Source of the DNA: Chlorokybus atmophyticus
Taxonomy: Eukaryota > Streptophyta > Chlorokybophyceae > Chlorokybales > Chlorokybaceae
Direction: 5' to 3'
Length of the DNA: 64,000 nucleotides
Assembly: GCA_009103225.1 (NCBI GenBank)
Contig: RHPI01000772.1
Span: 351,538-415,537, forward strand
How positions within the stretch are numbered: the stretch's first letter is position 1; each line of letters starts with the position of its first letter. The notes under the pieces are model-generated. The model did no database searches, was not told the DNA's origin, and worked only from the letters and a program-made list of their open reading frames with translations. Below are positions 33,960 through 44,220 of this stretch, piece after piece. Position numbers and translations under genes: made by a program.

Positions 33960-36025
33960 ACCCCACGCACCTCAATGCTGCATGCCCAACCACCGGGCTG
34001 ACTATATCGATACTCTACCTGCTCCTATCGCCCCCCCGTTAGTCATGCATGCATAGGCGAAACTGAGTGACTGTCTGACCCACACCCTCCACAACTCATA
34101 CAACCTAAGCGACGTGGCATGGTAGTGTGGTGGGGGTGCAAATTAGTATCAGGCAAGCAAAGGCAGTTGCAAATACGATAGCTGGTTGGCCCCAAGTAAC
34201 TTGGGTAAGGATCACAAAAGGATGCAAGGGGAGCAATAGCGCCTCACCTACACAAAAGTGCCATAGTGAGAGACCTGCCAAGGGCAACTGTTCATCATGG
34301 CTTGCACCTCCTTGTATACCGCCGACTCCGGACTTTTTTGGGCTGCTCACGCTTGCAACAGTTGGGCTACTTGCGAGGAATGGAAGAAGACTCACAATGG
34401 CTGATGCCCAGACACGAGTGACAGTTTCACAATGGGGGGGGGGGGGGTAAAGGAACACCCAACTATGCCAACAATTAGTGGCAGAACCAAGCACATAGCA
34501 AGCACTTGACTAATCCAACCAGTGCATAGGTAATACGCTGTACTCAATCACGCACATAGGTAAAATAATGAAATAGTTGCAAGCTAGCTCGATGGTTGTG
34601 TTTAGTGGTATGATTGATGAGTGTAGACAATGTGTTGCTGTTGAGTTGGCATGTAAACACGGCATGTGTGACCTTGCATGCACGAAACCCCTATTCCACC
34701 TTTTACACACACACACACACGCGTGCTCAGTGCGGAGACACATGGTTGTGTACACAACCAAAAAAGACCAGGTACAGCAAGCAAGCGAAAAACATGACAC
34801 GGAACTTTTACCTACTCTACACCTCAATAAGTGCCACATGTGCTATGCACGTTTGATGCAGCAGCAGGAGGCTGTAGCAGCAGCCAACGGCTTAACCAAC
34901 TTGTGAAGCACATGCAGTAAACGAAGGTGAAAAACATGACCCGGAACTTTTACCTACTCTACACCTCAATAAGTGCCATATGTGCTATGCAAGTTTGATG
35001 CAGCAGCAAGAGGCAGTAGCAGCAGCCAACGGCTTAACCAACTTGTGGAAGCACATGCAGTAGACGAAGGTGAGTCCTTTAGAAGCGTAGCGGCAGTGGC
35101 GTGCAGCAAGGAAAGAGCAGTAAAATAAGTGCGATGATGTGCAATGATGTGCTGTATGTTCAGCCGCCCTTCCCACACGTCAACCCCACGTCACATCGAC
35201 CCCCCACTGGTGTATGGCATACATGCATTAATGGCAGTGATGGTAGTCACCTCGAGCTCCTTATGTACAGCTGCCAACCTCTTCAGTTGTGCAGTATTTG
35301 AATGCTACGAAATGAGGGATTTTCAGGTCACGTCAGCAAGGCGCTGATGGTTGAGGATTTCGTATGGATTTATGCAGAAATTGTAATATCGATAGCTGGC
35401 ATTGGTATCAGGTTCAGTTGTCCTTGTATTTAAGACTTGTAAGCTATGTAGCATATACACAAATATTTAAAATAGTGTATTCAACTTTGGTACAATACGT
35501 AATTGCCTTTGACATATACCACACGTGGTGAGTGGTGTGACTACGAACGCGGTTGGTTAAGGTGACAACCCTTGAGAACTCCATCGCGGTAAACACATGC
35601 AAGTGTTCAATTGGAAGGTTCGCTACTACCTTTGACAATAGACCACAACCGCCACGAACATAGCACTACCACATGTGGCTAGGACCAGGCAAACACGTAG
35701 GCATTGATGACCAACAGTAGCAGCAGCGACAATGGTTGCACAGATGTAAAGAGTAGTGCATACTTGGCCGGGTTGGCTCGATCCCTTTTAAGGCATTGAG
35801 CATGTGTCGGGCTTCGCGGGGTCGAGGGCTGGTGTGTCTCGAGCGGTTGAGCTGTAGCTGGTAGCAGCACAATGCTCCGTGCAGATGATCAGCACATATA
35901 CACATATGGTGGTATATATGCAGAAAGGCATGTGAGAAAGCAAACAAAGTACCCCCCTGTTGAGGATACTTACAGTATGGAAATTGCATGATGATTCCGT
36001 GTGGTATGGCTGACACTGTCGCGGA
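33960..36025. other. Intergenic region with tandem duplication
   Basis: Apart from a CA/CG microsatellite (34697-34722), a G-run near 34434-34447 and the 142-bp duplication listed separately, no supported gene or element was found up to the copia LTR. Confidence 0.5.
34787..35071. repeat. Tandem duplication, two ~142-bp units
   Basis: Units 34787-34928 and 34929-35071 share CTACTCTACACCTCAATAAG and CAGCCAACGGCTTAACCAAC, with a few substitutions and a 1-base indel. In one plus frame each would read HLNKCHMCYA...LMQQQEAVAAANGL, which might be a duplicated exon, but no gene was found around it. Confidence 0.88.
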
Positions 36026-36450
36026 TGTTGAGAGTCATTCCTACATACGATCAGCATTGACCCTCCACACAGGAGTAGAAGGTCATAAGGACGAGCACTA
36101 GGTCCGGACTTAGCAAGATGGTGTCGTCGGACCAGACTCCGGACTCCAGACTGGAGCCTTACTAATTGCTTCGTATCTCCGCGTATACTTACTCATATTA
36201 GGCGTGTAAGAGCTTGTTGAAAAGCTCTGGTTGCAAGGAAGATAACACAGCTTAGAGCGCGTCAAAAGGCTGAGTATAGCTTACGCAGTGCTTGCAAACG
36301 TAGACGTGTGTGTAACTGGCTGGTATAAGAACCAGCGGACAACTTGTAATAGATGAGTGTGATGTGACTTGTGTATGCTCTGGTGGCGGTAGCTCTGTCT
36401 CTGTGCATCCATGCTTGCCTCAGCTACACGTGCATGCTAGTCCTTCAACA
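36026..36450 (+). repeat. 5' LTR of the copia element
   Basis: 425 bases, TG...CA. It matches the right LTR except for isolated substitutions and an extra TCG-type triplet near 36125. Confidence 0.95.
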
Positions 36451-36465
36451 GGTTATGGGCCCACA
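36451..36465 (+). other. Copia primer-binding site (initiator tRNA-Met anticodon arm type)
   Basis: GGTTATGGGCCCA starts at the LTR edge. It is complementary to the conserved anticodon stem-loop of eukaryotic initiator tRNA-Met (TGGGCCCATAACC). This is the half-tRNA priming known from Drosophila copia, not priming from the tRNA 3' end. Confidence 0.7.
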
Positions 36466-36578
36466 CTACGCTTGAGGAGTGTGAGACTAGCTTGTGTGCA
36501 TTAGTAGTTCTACACTACGGTAGCTTGTTGGTAGCAGAGCCTTGGGTGTCAACTGCAAGAAAGGCAGGCTCGACAGAA

Positions 36579-39500
36579 ATGGAGGCGACCTACGACAAGG
36601 GGCAGATTGCAAAACTGGACACCGACAACTACAACACACGGTGCGTGGAGATGAAGGCCTTGCTCATCCATAAGTAGGTGTGGAAGTACGTTGATCCGAA
36701 GGCACCACCACCACCACCAGGAGCGAACACTGTGTGGTCAGAGCATTCAGCGGAAGCACACTCTTTGCTTGTGTTGAATTGCAAACCGCATCACTTTCCC
36801 ATGCTCACTGCATGTGAAGATGGTAGACAAGCTTGGGAAAAGCTATCAGCCGTTTTCAGAGCCAAGAACAATGCCAGAAAGTTGCATCTACGCAAGCAGC
36901 TCAGCGCACTCAGGAAGGAGGCAGCAGAACCCATCACAAAATATGTTGCGCGCACGAGAGAGCTGTGGGCGGACCTCATCAACGTCGGCCACAACATGGG
37001 GGAGACGGAGGTAGTGCTGGCCATTGTTGCAGGGCTACCAGCAGAGTACGAGGTCGTCGCAACCCTGCTGGAGACGTCATCATCGGAGTTGACGTTGGAC
37101 GATGTGCTACCGAAGCTGCTCACCGTGGAGCAGAGGGTTGTGAAGAAGGACGAGCAAGCGGATGCCGTCGCCTTCTACACCGGCAAGCACGCAAAGAAGA
37201 GCAACCATGAAGAGAAGTACAAGGGCAACAAGCCAGGCAATCCTCGTCACAAAGACCTCACATGCCATTGGTGTGGTTGGAAGGGGCACATTGTGAAGGA
37301 TTGCAGGAAGAAACAACAGGGGCAACCCAGAGCAAGCACCAGCAACAGCGGTAACGAGCACCAACACAAGAAGAAACATATTGCCTTCACTGCATCCAGT
37401 TCGAGGGCGAGCACAGCTTTCTGGGTGGTGGACTCTGGCTGCGATCGTCATCTCTCACCAAACAAGGAGGTGATGGAGGGCTACAAGAAGCTGACGTTCA
37501 TGATCAAGGTGGCGGGCTTCGATGGTGAAATACTGGTGGCTGAGGGAGTTGGCAATGTACGACTCCAGTGCAAGGTTGGTAACACACTACCTGAGGTGTT
37601 GTTACGCAACGTTCTGCATGTCCCAAAGGCTATTGCGAGTCTATTCTCTGTGAGGGTTGCGGAGCGCTTAGGCGCGGAGATCCTATTTCAACACAAGGAG
37701 AAACATATCGCCTTCACTGCATCCAGTTCGAGGGCGAGCACAGCTTTCTGGGTGGTGGACTCTGGCTGCGATCGTCATCTCTCACCAAACAAGGAGGTGA
37801 TGGAGGGCTACAAGAAGCTGACGTTCATGATCAAGGTGGCGGGCTTCGGTGGTGAAATACTGGAGGCTGAGGGAGTTGGCAATGTACGACTCCAGTGCAA
37901 GGTTGGTAACACACTACGTGAGGTGTTGTTACGCAACGTTCTGCATGTCCCAAAGGCTATTGCGAGTCTATTCTCTGTGAGGGTTGCGGAGCGCTTAGGC
38001 GCGGAGATCCTATTTTTGAAGGGTGGCTGCACAGTCATCCTTGATGGGGTCGTGCACATGGTTGGAATCACTGATCCGGGAGGGCTCTACCACGTGGAGC
38101 AGCACTATAGAAACATTGACATTCAAGCCATGGTGGTAAAAGACAAGGAGTCGCCAACATTGTGGCATCAAAGGTTCGGGCATCTCAGCTACGTCAACCT
38201 CACTCGCCTTGTCGAGAAGATGGTCAAGGGCATCCATCTCAGCACAGAAGAACTCAAGAATGCATCAGGTGCACTTTGTGAACCATGCCTGGTTGCAAAG
38301 CAGCATGCTATGCCATTCCCATCATCCTCTTCAAGCAGTCAGCATCCTTGTGAGCTTGTGCACATGGATGTCTGTGGCCCTATGCGCATTGTGGCGAAGG
38401 GAAGGGTCAGGTACTTTGCTACATTCCTCGACGACTGCAGCAAGCTATCCGTCATCTTTCCGTTGACACTGAAGTCAGAAGTTGCTGGAGCTGTGCGCAC
38501 AGTTGTGGCCTTGTTGGAGACCCAGTCTGGCAACAAGATGAAGGCAGTGAGGAGTGATCGAGGAGGGGAGTACATCAACAAGGAGTTGAAGGAGTTCTTC
38601 GCCAGTAAGGGCATACGCCACGAGACAACGGCACCCTACACCCCGCAGCAGAATGGAGCAGCTGAACGCCTCAGCAGGACACTCTTGGAGCGTGTTCGAG
38701 CCATGCTCAACGACACAAAAATGGAAGACAGTTTGTGGAAGGAGGCGGTACTCACTGCCAACTACATCCGCAACAGGTCTCCGGTGAGCTCAGAGCAGAA
38801 GACTCCGTGGGAGCACTTCTATGGAGCCACACCAGATGTGAGTGGTATGCGTGTGTTTGGATGCACGGCATATGCACTAGTGCCTAAACAGCTCAGGCAC
38901 AAGCTGGAGCCGGTCAGCAAGAAGGGCATCTTTGTTGTCTATGAACCGGGTTCCAAGGCTTACAGGATCTTGCTCGAGGACACTCAGAAGATCATTGCAA
39001 GCAGAGAGGTGGTTTTCCACGAGGGATTCTCACAACCAGAAGCAGGCTTCTTTCCTGAAGATGAAGCACAGCCGGAGCATCCTGAAACAGTGGAGGCTAC
39101 AGGCAAGGCCATCATCAACGACAAGGGTGAGCAGGACTCAGCTGTAGCAGGCCAAGAGGAGCCGTACCAGCAGGAGCACGCAGCTCGGAGATACCCAGTG
39201 AGGGAGAGAAAGGCACCTGACTTCTTACACAAGGCACACGTCGCCAGTGTGCAGAATGAGGAGCCAAGCACCTACGAGGAGGCATTGTTAGCACCAGATG
39301 CGGAGCAATGGCAGCGTGCTATGGACGAGGAGATTGCGTCACTCCATGCCAACAACACTTGGTCACTGGAGCAGTTACCGCAAGGAGTAAAGACCATTCC
39401 AGTGAAATGGGTCTTTAAGGTGAAGCGTGATGGTCAGCGCAACATTAAGCGCTACAAGGCAAGACTGGTGGCAAAGGGCTTCTTGCAGCAGGAAGGTGTG

Positions 39501-40793
39501 GACTTCAACGAAGTGTTTGCACCTGCAAGTAAGCATACCACCTTCCGTGCACTGCTAGCTATGGTTGCTGCTGAAGACCTAGAGCTGCATCACCTGGATG
39601 TGAAGACTGCCTTCCTCAACGGAGAGCTGGAGAAGGAGATCTTCATCGAGCAACCACCTGGATATGAAGAAGGGGAGAGAGGTACAGCGTGCAAGCTGAT
39701 CAAGGCACTGTACGGGCTGCGACAGGCACCGCGTATATGGCACATCAAGCTCACCAAGGAGCTGGAGGCACTTGGCTTCACCGCATCCTCTGCAGACCCC
39801 GGGCTCTTCATCCATACAGACAACAAGGTCTGGCTGCTCGTGTATGTTGTTGATATCATCATTACCGCCAGGTAGGTGCACCACCTGCAGGAGATGAAAC
39901 TTGCTCTACAGCAAGCATTCTCAGTTCGTGATCTTGGAGAGGCCAAGTGGTTCCTTGGCATGGTGATTGAGCGCGACAGGGCTGCACGCACAATCAAGAT
40001 CAGTCAGGAGCAGATGGTGAGAAGACTCGTCACCAAGTTTGGGCTCACTGAAGCGAAGACCAAGACCACACCGTTGGCACTTGGCACTGCCCTCATCAAG
40101 GCAAAGGATGAGGAGGTACTCGACAAGGCTCAGTATCCATATGGTGAGCTGGTAGGCAGCATGCTCTATCTGGCAGTGTGCACACGTCCCGATGTTGCAC
40201 ATGCTGTGGGAGTACTTGCTCGCTATATGTCTGCACCGAGCATGGAGCACTGGAGAGCAGCAAAAGGAGTACTACGCTATGTTGCTGCGAGCGCAACAAT
40301 TGGCATCAAGTTTGGGAGCGGGAGCACTGAGTTGGAGGGCTACTGCGACTCGGACTTTGCTGGTGACCTCAACAGCAGGAGGTCCACTACAGGCTACGTC
40401 TTCAAGCTGAACGGAGGCGTGGTGAGCTGGAACAGCAGGCTGCAGCCAACAACAGCAGCATCTACATCAGAGGCTGAGTACATGGCAGCGGCAGCAGCAG
40501 TGAAGGAGGCACTCTGGCTTCGCAAGCTCATGGCAGACTTGGAGCACCCCATGGCGTGCATCGTCATCAACTGTGACAACCAAGGAGCCATCAAGTTGTT
40601 AAAGCACCCTATCGCCTCGGCAAGGACGAAGCACATTGATGTCATGCATCACTTTGTGCGTGACAGAGTCACAAGGAAAGAGGTGGAGTTCCGGTACTGC
40701 AACACTGAGGGCATGCTGGCGGACTTCATGACAAAGCCATTGTCACCGCTCAAGTTCAAGACTTGTTGCGCAGGACTTGGCATCTGTGTTTGA
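36579..40793 (+). pseudogene. Copia Gag-Pol polyprotein with two in-frame TAG codons and duplicated protease
   Basis: The frame opens at ATG 36579, meets TAG at 36675-36677, continues to TAG at 39873-39875, and ends at 40793. In order: UBN2-type gag; zinc knuckle CHWCGWKGHIVKDC (37263-37304); aspartic protease (FWVVDSGCDRHLS), present twice in tandem; integrase with HHCC finger (HQRFGHLS...CEPC) and the D, D, E residues (HMDVCGP, RSDRGGEY, NGAAERLSR); RT (WVFKVKRDG, LDVKTAFLNGEL, ALYGLRQAPR); and RNase H (CDSDFAGD, EAEYMA, DNQGAIKLLKHP). The RT active site reads YVVD instead of YVDD (Val at 39849-39851), so polymerase activity should be lost. The second TAG comes 18 bases after the end of that motif. 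The rest is surprisingly open, which fits recent death or copying in trans. Confidence 0.93.
37365..38018 (+). repeat. In-frame tandem duplication of the copia protease domain (2 x 327 bp)
   Basis: Units 37365-37691 and 37692-38018 each encode 109 residues from H-K-K/E-KHIAF to GAEILF, including the catalytic DSG (Asp codons at 37431 and 37758). They differ at only a handful of positions, several of them amino-acid changes (K/E, D/G, V/E, P/R). Confidence 0.95.
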
Positions 40794-40823
40794 CTACAGG
40801 AGCAAGCGTTGGAGGTCAAGCTG

Positions 40824-40835
40824 CTCGCGTGGGAG
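40824..40835 (+). other. Copia polypurine tract
   Basis: The short purine-rich GTGGGAG at 40829-40835 lies directly before the 3' LTR. The second copia element near 63659 has the same GGGAG in front of its TGTTGG. Confidence 0.5.
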
Positions 40836-41257
40836 TGTTGAGAGTCATTCCTACATACGATCAGCATCGACCCTCCACACAGGAGTAGAAGGTCGTAAGG
40901 ATGAGCACTAGGTCCGGACTTAGCAAGATGGCGTCGGACCAGACTCCGGACTCCAGACTGGAGCCTTACTAATTGCTTCGTATCTCCGCGTATACTTACT
41001 CATATTAGGCGTGTAAGAGCTTGTTGAAAAGCTCTGGTTGCAAGGAAGATAACACAGCTTAGAGCGCGTCAAAAGGCTGAGTATAGCTTACGCAGTGCTT
41101 GCAAACGTAGACGTGTGTGTAACTGGCTGGTATAAGAACCAGCGGACAACTTGTAATAGATGAATGTGATGTGACTTGTGTATGCTCTGGTGGCGGTAGC
41201 TCTGTCTCTGTGCATCCATGCTTGCCTCAGCTACACGTGCATGCTAGTCCTTCAACA
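40836..41257 (+). repeat. 3' LTR of the copia element
   Basis: 422 bases, matching 36026-36450 apart from about four substitutions and one triplet. Confidence 0.95.
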
Positions 41258-42773
41258 AAGAGTGGATGCGACTAGTGTGTATGCTCTATCACTATCCCAC
41301 TCGTGACACCTCACACACTAGTGCGATAATGCGCTGTGTGCAAGCAAATGACAGCCCATGATGACGCTGCAATCAGTCTGTCGGCAATAGTGCACGCAGC
41401 ACTAATGCAGAACACTCATACGCAAGGGGGTGATACTGTGAGTCAACAAGCCATTACTATTGCGTAGTGCTATGACACAGTTCCTTGCACTGAGATCAAT
41501 GGGAATTTCTATTGTTAAGTGAGGTGAATGAATGCAACAACTATAACGATGCTACACCCAGAATGCAACTAGCACACTGCCCACGTACGTGCAACCAAGT
41601 CCACACCCATGACAGCAGTATCGTGTAGAGAGGGGTACTCGCTTCACAGTGGTGGAGTCGTGGCAAGCGGGACAGCTTGTCGTGCACAGTTGGATTCCCT
41701 TCACAGCTTGCTGGTTGTGCGCAATAGGCAGAACACCAAGTCCACACCCAGCAAACTCACCCAAGTCAACCGCACACACACACCCCATGCACAACTTAAC
41801 TCAAGATTTCTCACTCACAATATCACCAAGTATACAAGTACACGGTCTGTCTACTTATACAACCGTATGAACACATGTGAGCCATTAGTTTAGCAAGCCT
41901 AAATGGCTAGTCATGGTTATGTGATAGCTGTTCACTATTGAACTGTCTAGTCTAGTCGGGTAGAAAACGAGTCTGTCCACGGGCAACGAGATAGACTCAT
42001 AACGGATCAGCTAGGTGCGAGGGACCTTCTGGTCGGATGTTCCAAGGCCTGGACTGGACCGCGAGGTTGGGTGATTGTGACTTCCAACGTATGGCTAGGA
42101 AGTTGTGAGCGTAGGGTTGAAACTCCAACGTATCAGCTACGCGGGGTACCTACAAGGACTGCCTTGGAACCGTCAAGTTGCCAGGACGGACTGATGCCAG
42201 TTGCGCGGGAGAGTCGGACTGGTTGAAGAGGACTGCTATGCCGGTAGCCCGGGAGGTGGGCTAGATGTAGGCATACCCGAGGAGAAAAAACCCTCCTGGA
42301 CGGTTAGCATGACACATGGTAGTAAAACTGATGCAATGTACCCTTGGATGCAGGGACCCCATAAGCGTATTATGCTCTTAATAGCTTCTAATCTTCTCTT
42401 GAGTTTTGGCCATAGACTACCATATAGCTATTTTAAACCCCCCCCCCCCCCCCNCTTCTCTTTGAGGTGCGCATCGACTGGTGCGCCCGCCAGACATTGG
42501 CTGCGCATCACCATTGCGCAGACTAGTAGGCTTCTTCGCCATCTACGGGCAGTAGCTGTGGGGTGGTGTTTGAATGGGCTCCCGTGCAAGCCACGACAAC
42601 GGCGACGGAGGCTACTGCATCCTGGCATTAGTGACATCGACATGGTTGCGTGCGTGCATATGCAAATAAATTCGCTTATTATGCGACCATATTTACGGTA
42701 CATATTGGAGTAGTTTTATACGTTGCAACCCAAATTACCTTTGATGTCTGTGCATAGAGCGTTCAGAAATCAG

Positions 42774-42868
<95 letters not shown>

Positions 42869-43379
42869 NCTGCTTCAAGTGTTGCTGTAAGGGTTGCACA
42901 CATGCTGTGCATCGCAACCATGTGTGTTGAAAAGTGTCTCAGCTCTGCTAGCAATGCTGCTGACGGGGCCAGCACAGCATAGCCGTTGCTCGCTGCCTTG
43001 CTCTTTATTGAAAATGGATGATGTCAGGAGACATGCTTGCCCACACCACCACACCCTCACTATTGGCTCCAATATCCGGGCTACAAACCGTCAGCCCCTA
43101 ATTCACACCACTTATGATCACCTACATACAAGCTCGTATTCTGCTTGTTATTGCACTTGCAACTGACAAATAATTAATGAACCCGGCTATCGTGAGTGGA
43201 TTCAGTAATTAACCTGTATTATTAAGCATTGTTGCCCCACTTGGCATGATTGTCGCTTTGTATTGCCCCTTGCTATATGTGTCGCGTGTTGCAATTTGCC
43301 TTGCTTGTCCTGCCTTGCACATAGCTGCATACGCACGTGCACACAACATTTGCAACCAGCACCACCAATGCATTGATAT
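41258..43379. other. Intergenic region with long poly-C tracts
   Basis: No supported gene. Poly-C runs at 42438-42453 and 42774-42868 each end in a single N (42454 and 42869). A short frame at 42201-42713 has no domain and crosses an N. Confidence 0.55.
42774..42868. repeat. Poly-C tract, 95 bases, ending at an N
   Basis: An uninterrupted C run with an N immediately after it at 42869. Frames through it give poly-Gly or poly-Pro and are not genes. Confidence 0.97.
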
Positions 43380-43694
43380 TGTCACATCCCACTCGACACA
43401 AAAGACTAGGTGCTTTTATGGTCGATTTATGGTAATTTAATGTACCTTCCCGTAATGGTAGTCGCGCCGAACTGACCAGTTCAGTCGGCATGGCAGGGCG
43501 CAACCTACCTATTGCGGCGACGCGACCTGTGGGGCCGGTAGCGGTGCGCTATGCGCGCGTTGACCGGTATGGGCCTAAATTGGCCGGTCCTTGGGCGGTG
43601 GGGCCGGTGCTCGACTTTAATCAGACCCTAGGATGATTCCCCAGCTGATGCGAGCCAGCTGCCAAGGACGTCAGCGTTCTTAAGTGGGGGGGAA

Positions 43695-43789
43695 TGTAAC
43701 GGGAAGGTACATTAAATTACCACTCGACCACAAAAGACTTGGTGCTTATATGGTCGATTTGTGGTAATTTAACGTACCTTCCCGTTACA
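43695..43789. repeat. Central palindromic LTR of the fold-back element
   Basis: It begins TGTAACGGGAAGGTAC and ends GTACCTTCCCGTTACA, exact reverse complements, and further arm matching (TTAAATTACCAC / GTGGTAATTTAA) extends inward with one mismatch. The middle keeps the single-orientation segment CACAAAAGACTTGGTGCTT. Confidence 0.85.
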
Positions 43790-44104
43790 TTCCCCCCCAC
43801 TTAAGAACACTGACGTCCTTGGCTCGCATCAGCTGGGGAATCATTCTAGGGTCTGATTAAAGTCGAGCACCGGCCCCACCGCCCAAGGACCGGCTAATTT
43901 AGGCCCATACCGGTCAACGCACCGCTGCCGGCCCACAGGTCGCGTCGCCGCGATAGGCAGGTCGCCCCCGGCCGCGCCGACTGAACTGGTCAGTTCGGCG
44001 CGACTGCTATTAGGCAAGTCGCGACCCATTGATGATGGCACTTATACAGTGACCATTCACGATGTTATTGTATCGAGAAACAACGACCGCGGAATTCGTG
44101 TGCA

Positions 44105-44142
44105 AGGCAGGAATTGAACCCGGGTCGGAGCTCCGATACCAA
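44105..44142 (-). other. Primer site and tRNA-like B-box segment of the short element
   Basis: On the minus strand TTGGTATCGGAGCTCCGAC follows the repeat end, then CGGGTTCAATTCC, which matches a pol III B box. TGGTCGAGTGGG near 44163-44152, inside the repeat, matches an A box with one mismatch. No cloverleaf closes, so it is not a tRNA gene. Confidence 0.45.
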
Positions 44143-44220
44143 TGTCACAGCCCACTCGACCACAAAAGACTTGGTGCTTTGATGGTCGATTTGTGGTAAA
44201 TTACTGTACCTTCCCGTTAG

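Larger units (their letters stand above)
36026..41257 (+). mobile_element. Ty1/copia LTR retrotransposon
   Basis: LTRs at 36026-36450 (425 bases) and 40836-41257 (422 bases) both run TGTTGAGAG...TTCAACA and differ by about four substitutions and one 3-base indel, close to 1%. Between them lies one long frame in copia order: gag, protease, integrase, RT, RNase H. No target duplication is visible: the flanks are GCGGA on the left and AAGAG on the right. Two in-frame TAG codons and an altered RT active site disable this copy despite its young LTRs. Confidence 0.95.
43380..44220. mobile_element. Short-LTR (TRIM-like) retroelement in fold-back arrangement
   Basis: A terminal repeat of about 80 bases (TGTCACA..CCACTCGAC ... 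ACCTTCCCGTTA) occurs at 43380-43454, in the centre at 43695-43789 and at 44143-44219. The internal DNA occurs twice in opposite orientation: 43455-43694 and 43790-44142, the left copy lacking about 120 bases at its outer end. Both inner ends carry a polypurine tract (AAGTGGGGGGGAA) against the central repeat. The right outer end carries a primer site (TTGGTATCGGAGC). The central repeat is itself mirror-like, since it fuses the starts of both orientations. There is no pol, so movement would need another element's enzymes. Confidence 0.72.

Noticed and set aside
36675-39875. TAG as a sense codon (code reassignment) to explain the interrupted copia frame
   Set aside because: Host genes in the window end in TAG (FKBP, DNA phosphatase), TGA and TAA, so the standard code holds.
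42735-42975. Poly-glycine open frames
   Set aside because: Product of the 95-base poly-C tract; no domain, and they cross an N.
44100-44170. A true tRNA gene on the minus strand
   Set aside because: A and B boxes are present, but the acceptor arm does not pair and the T stem is imperfect; the sequence is part of an LTR element.
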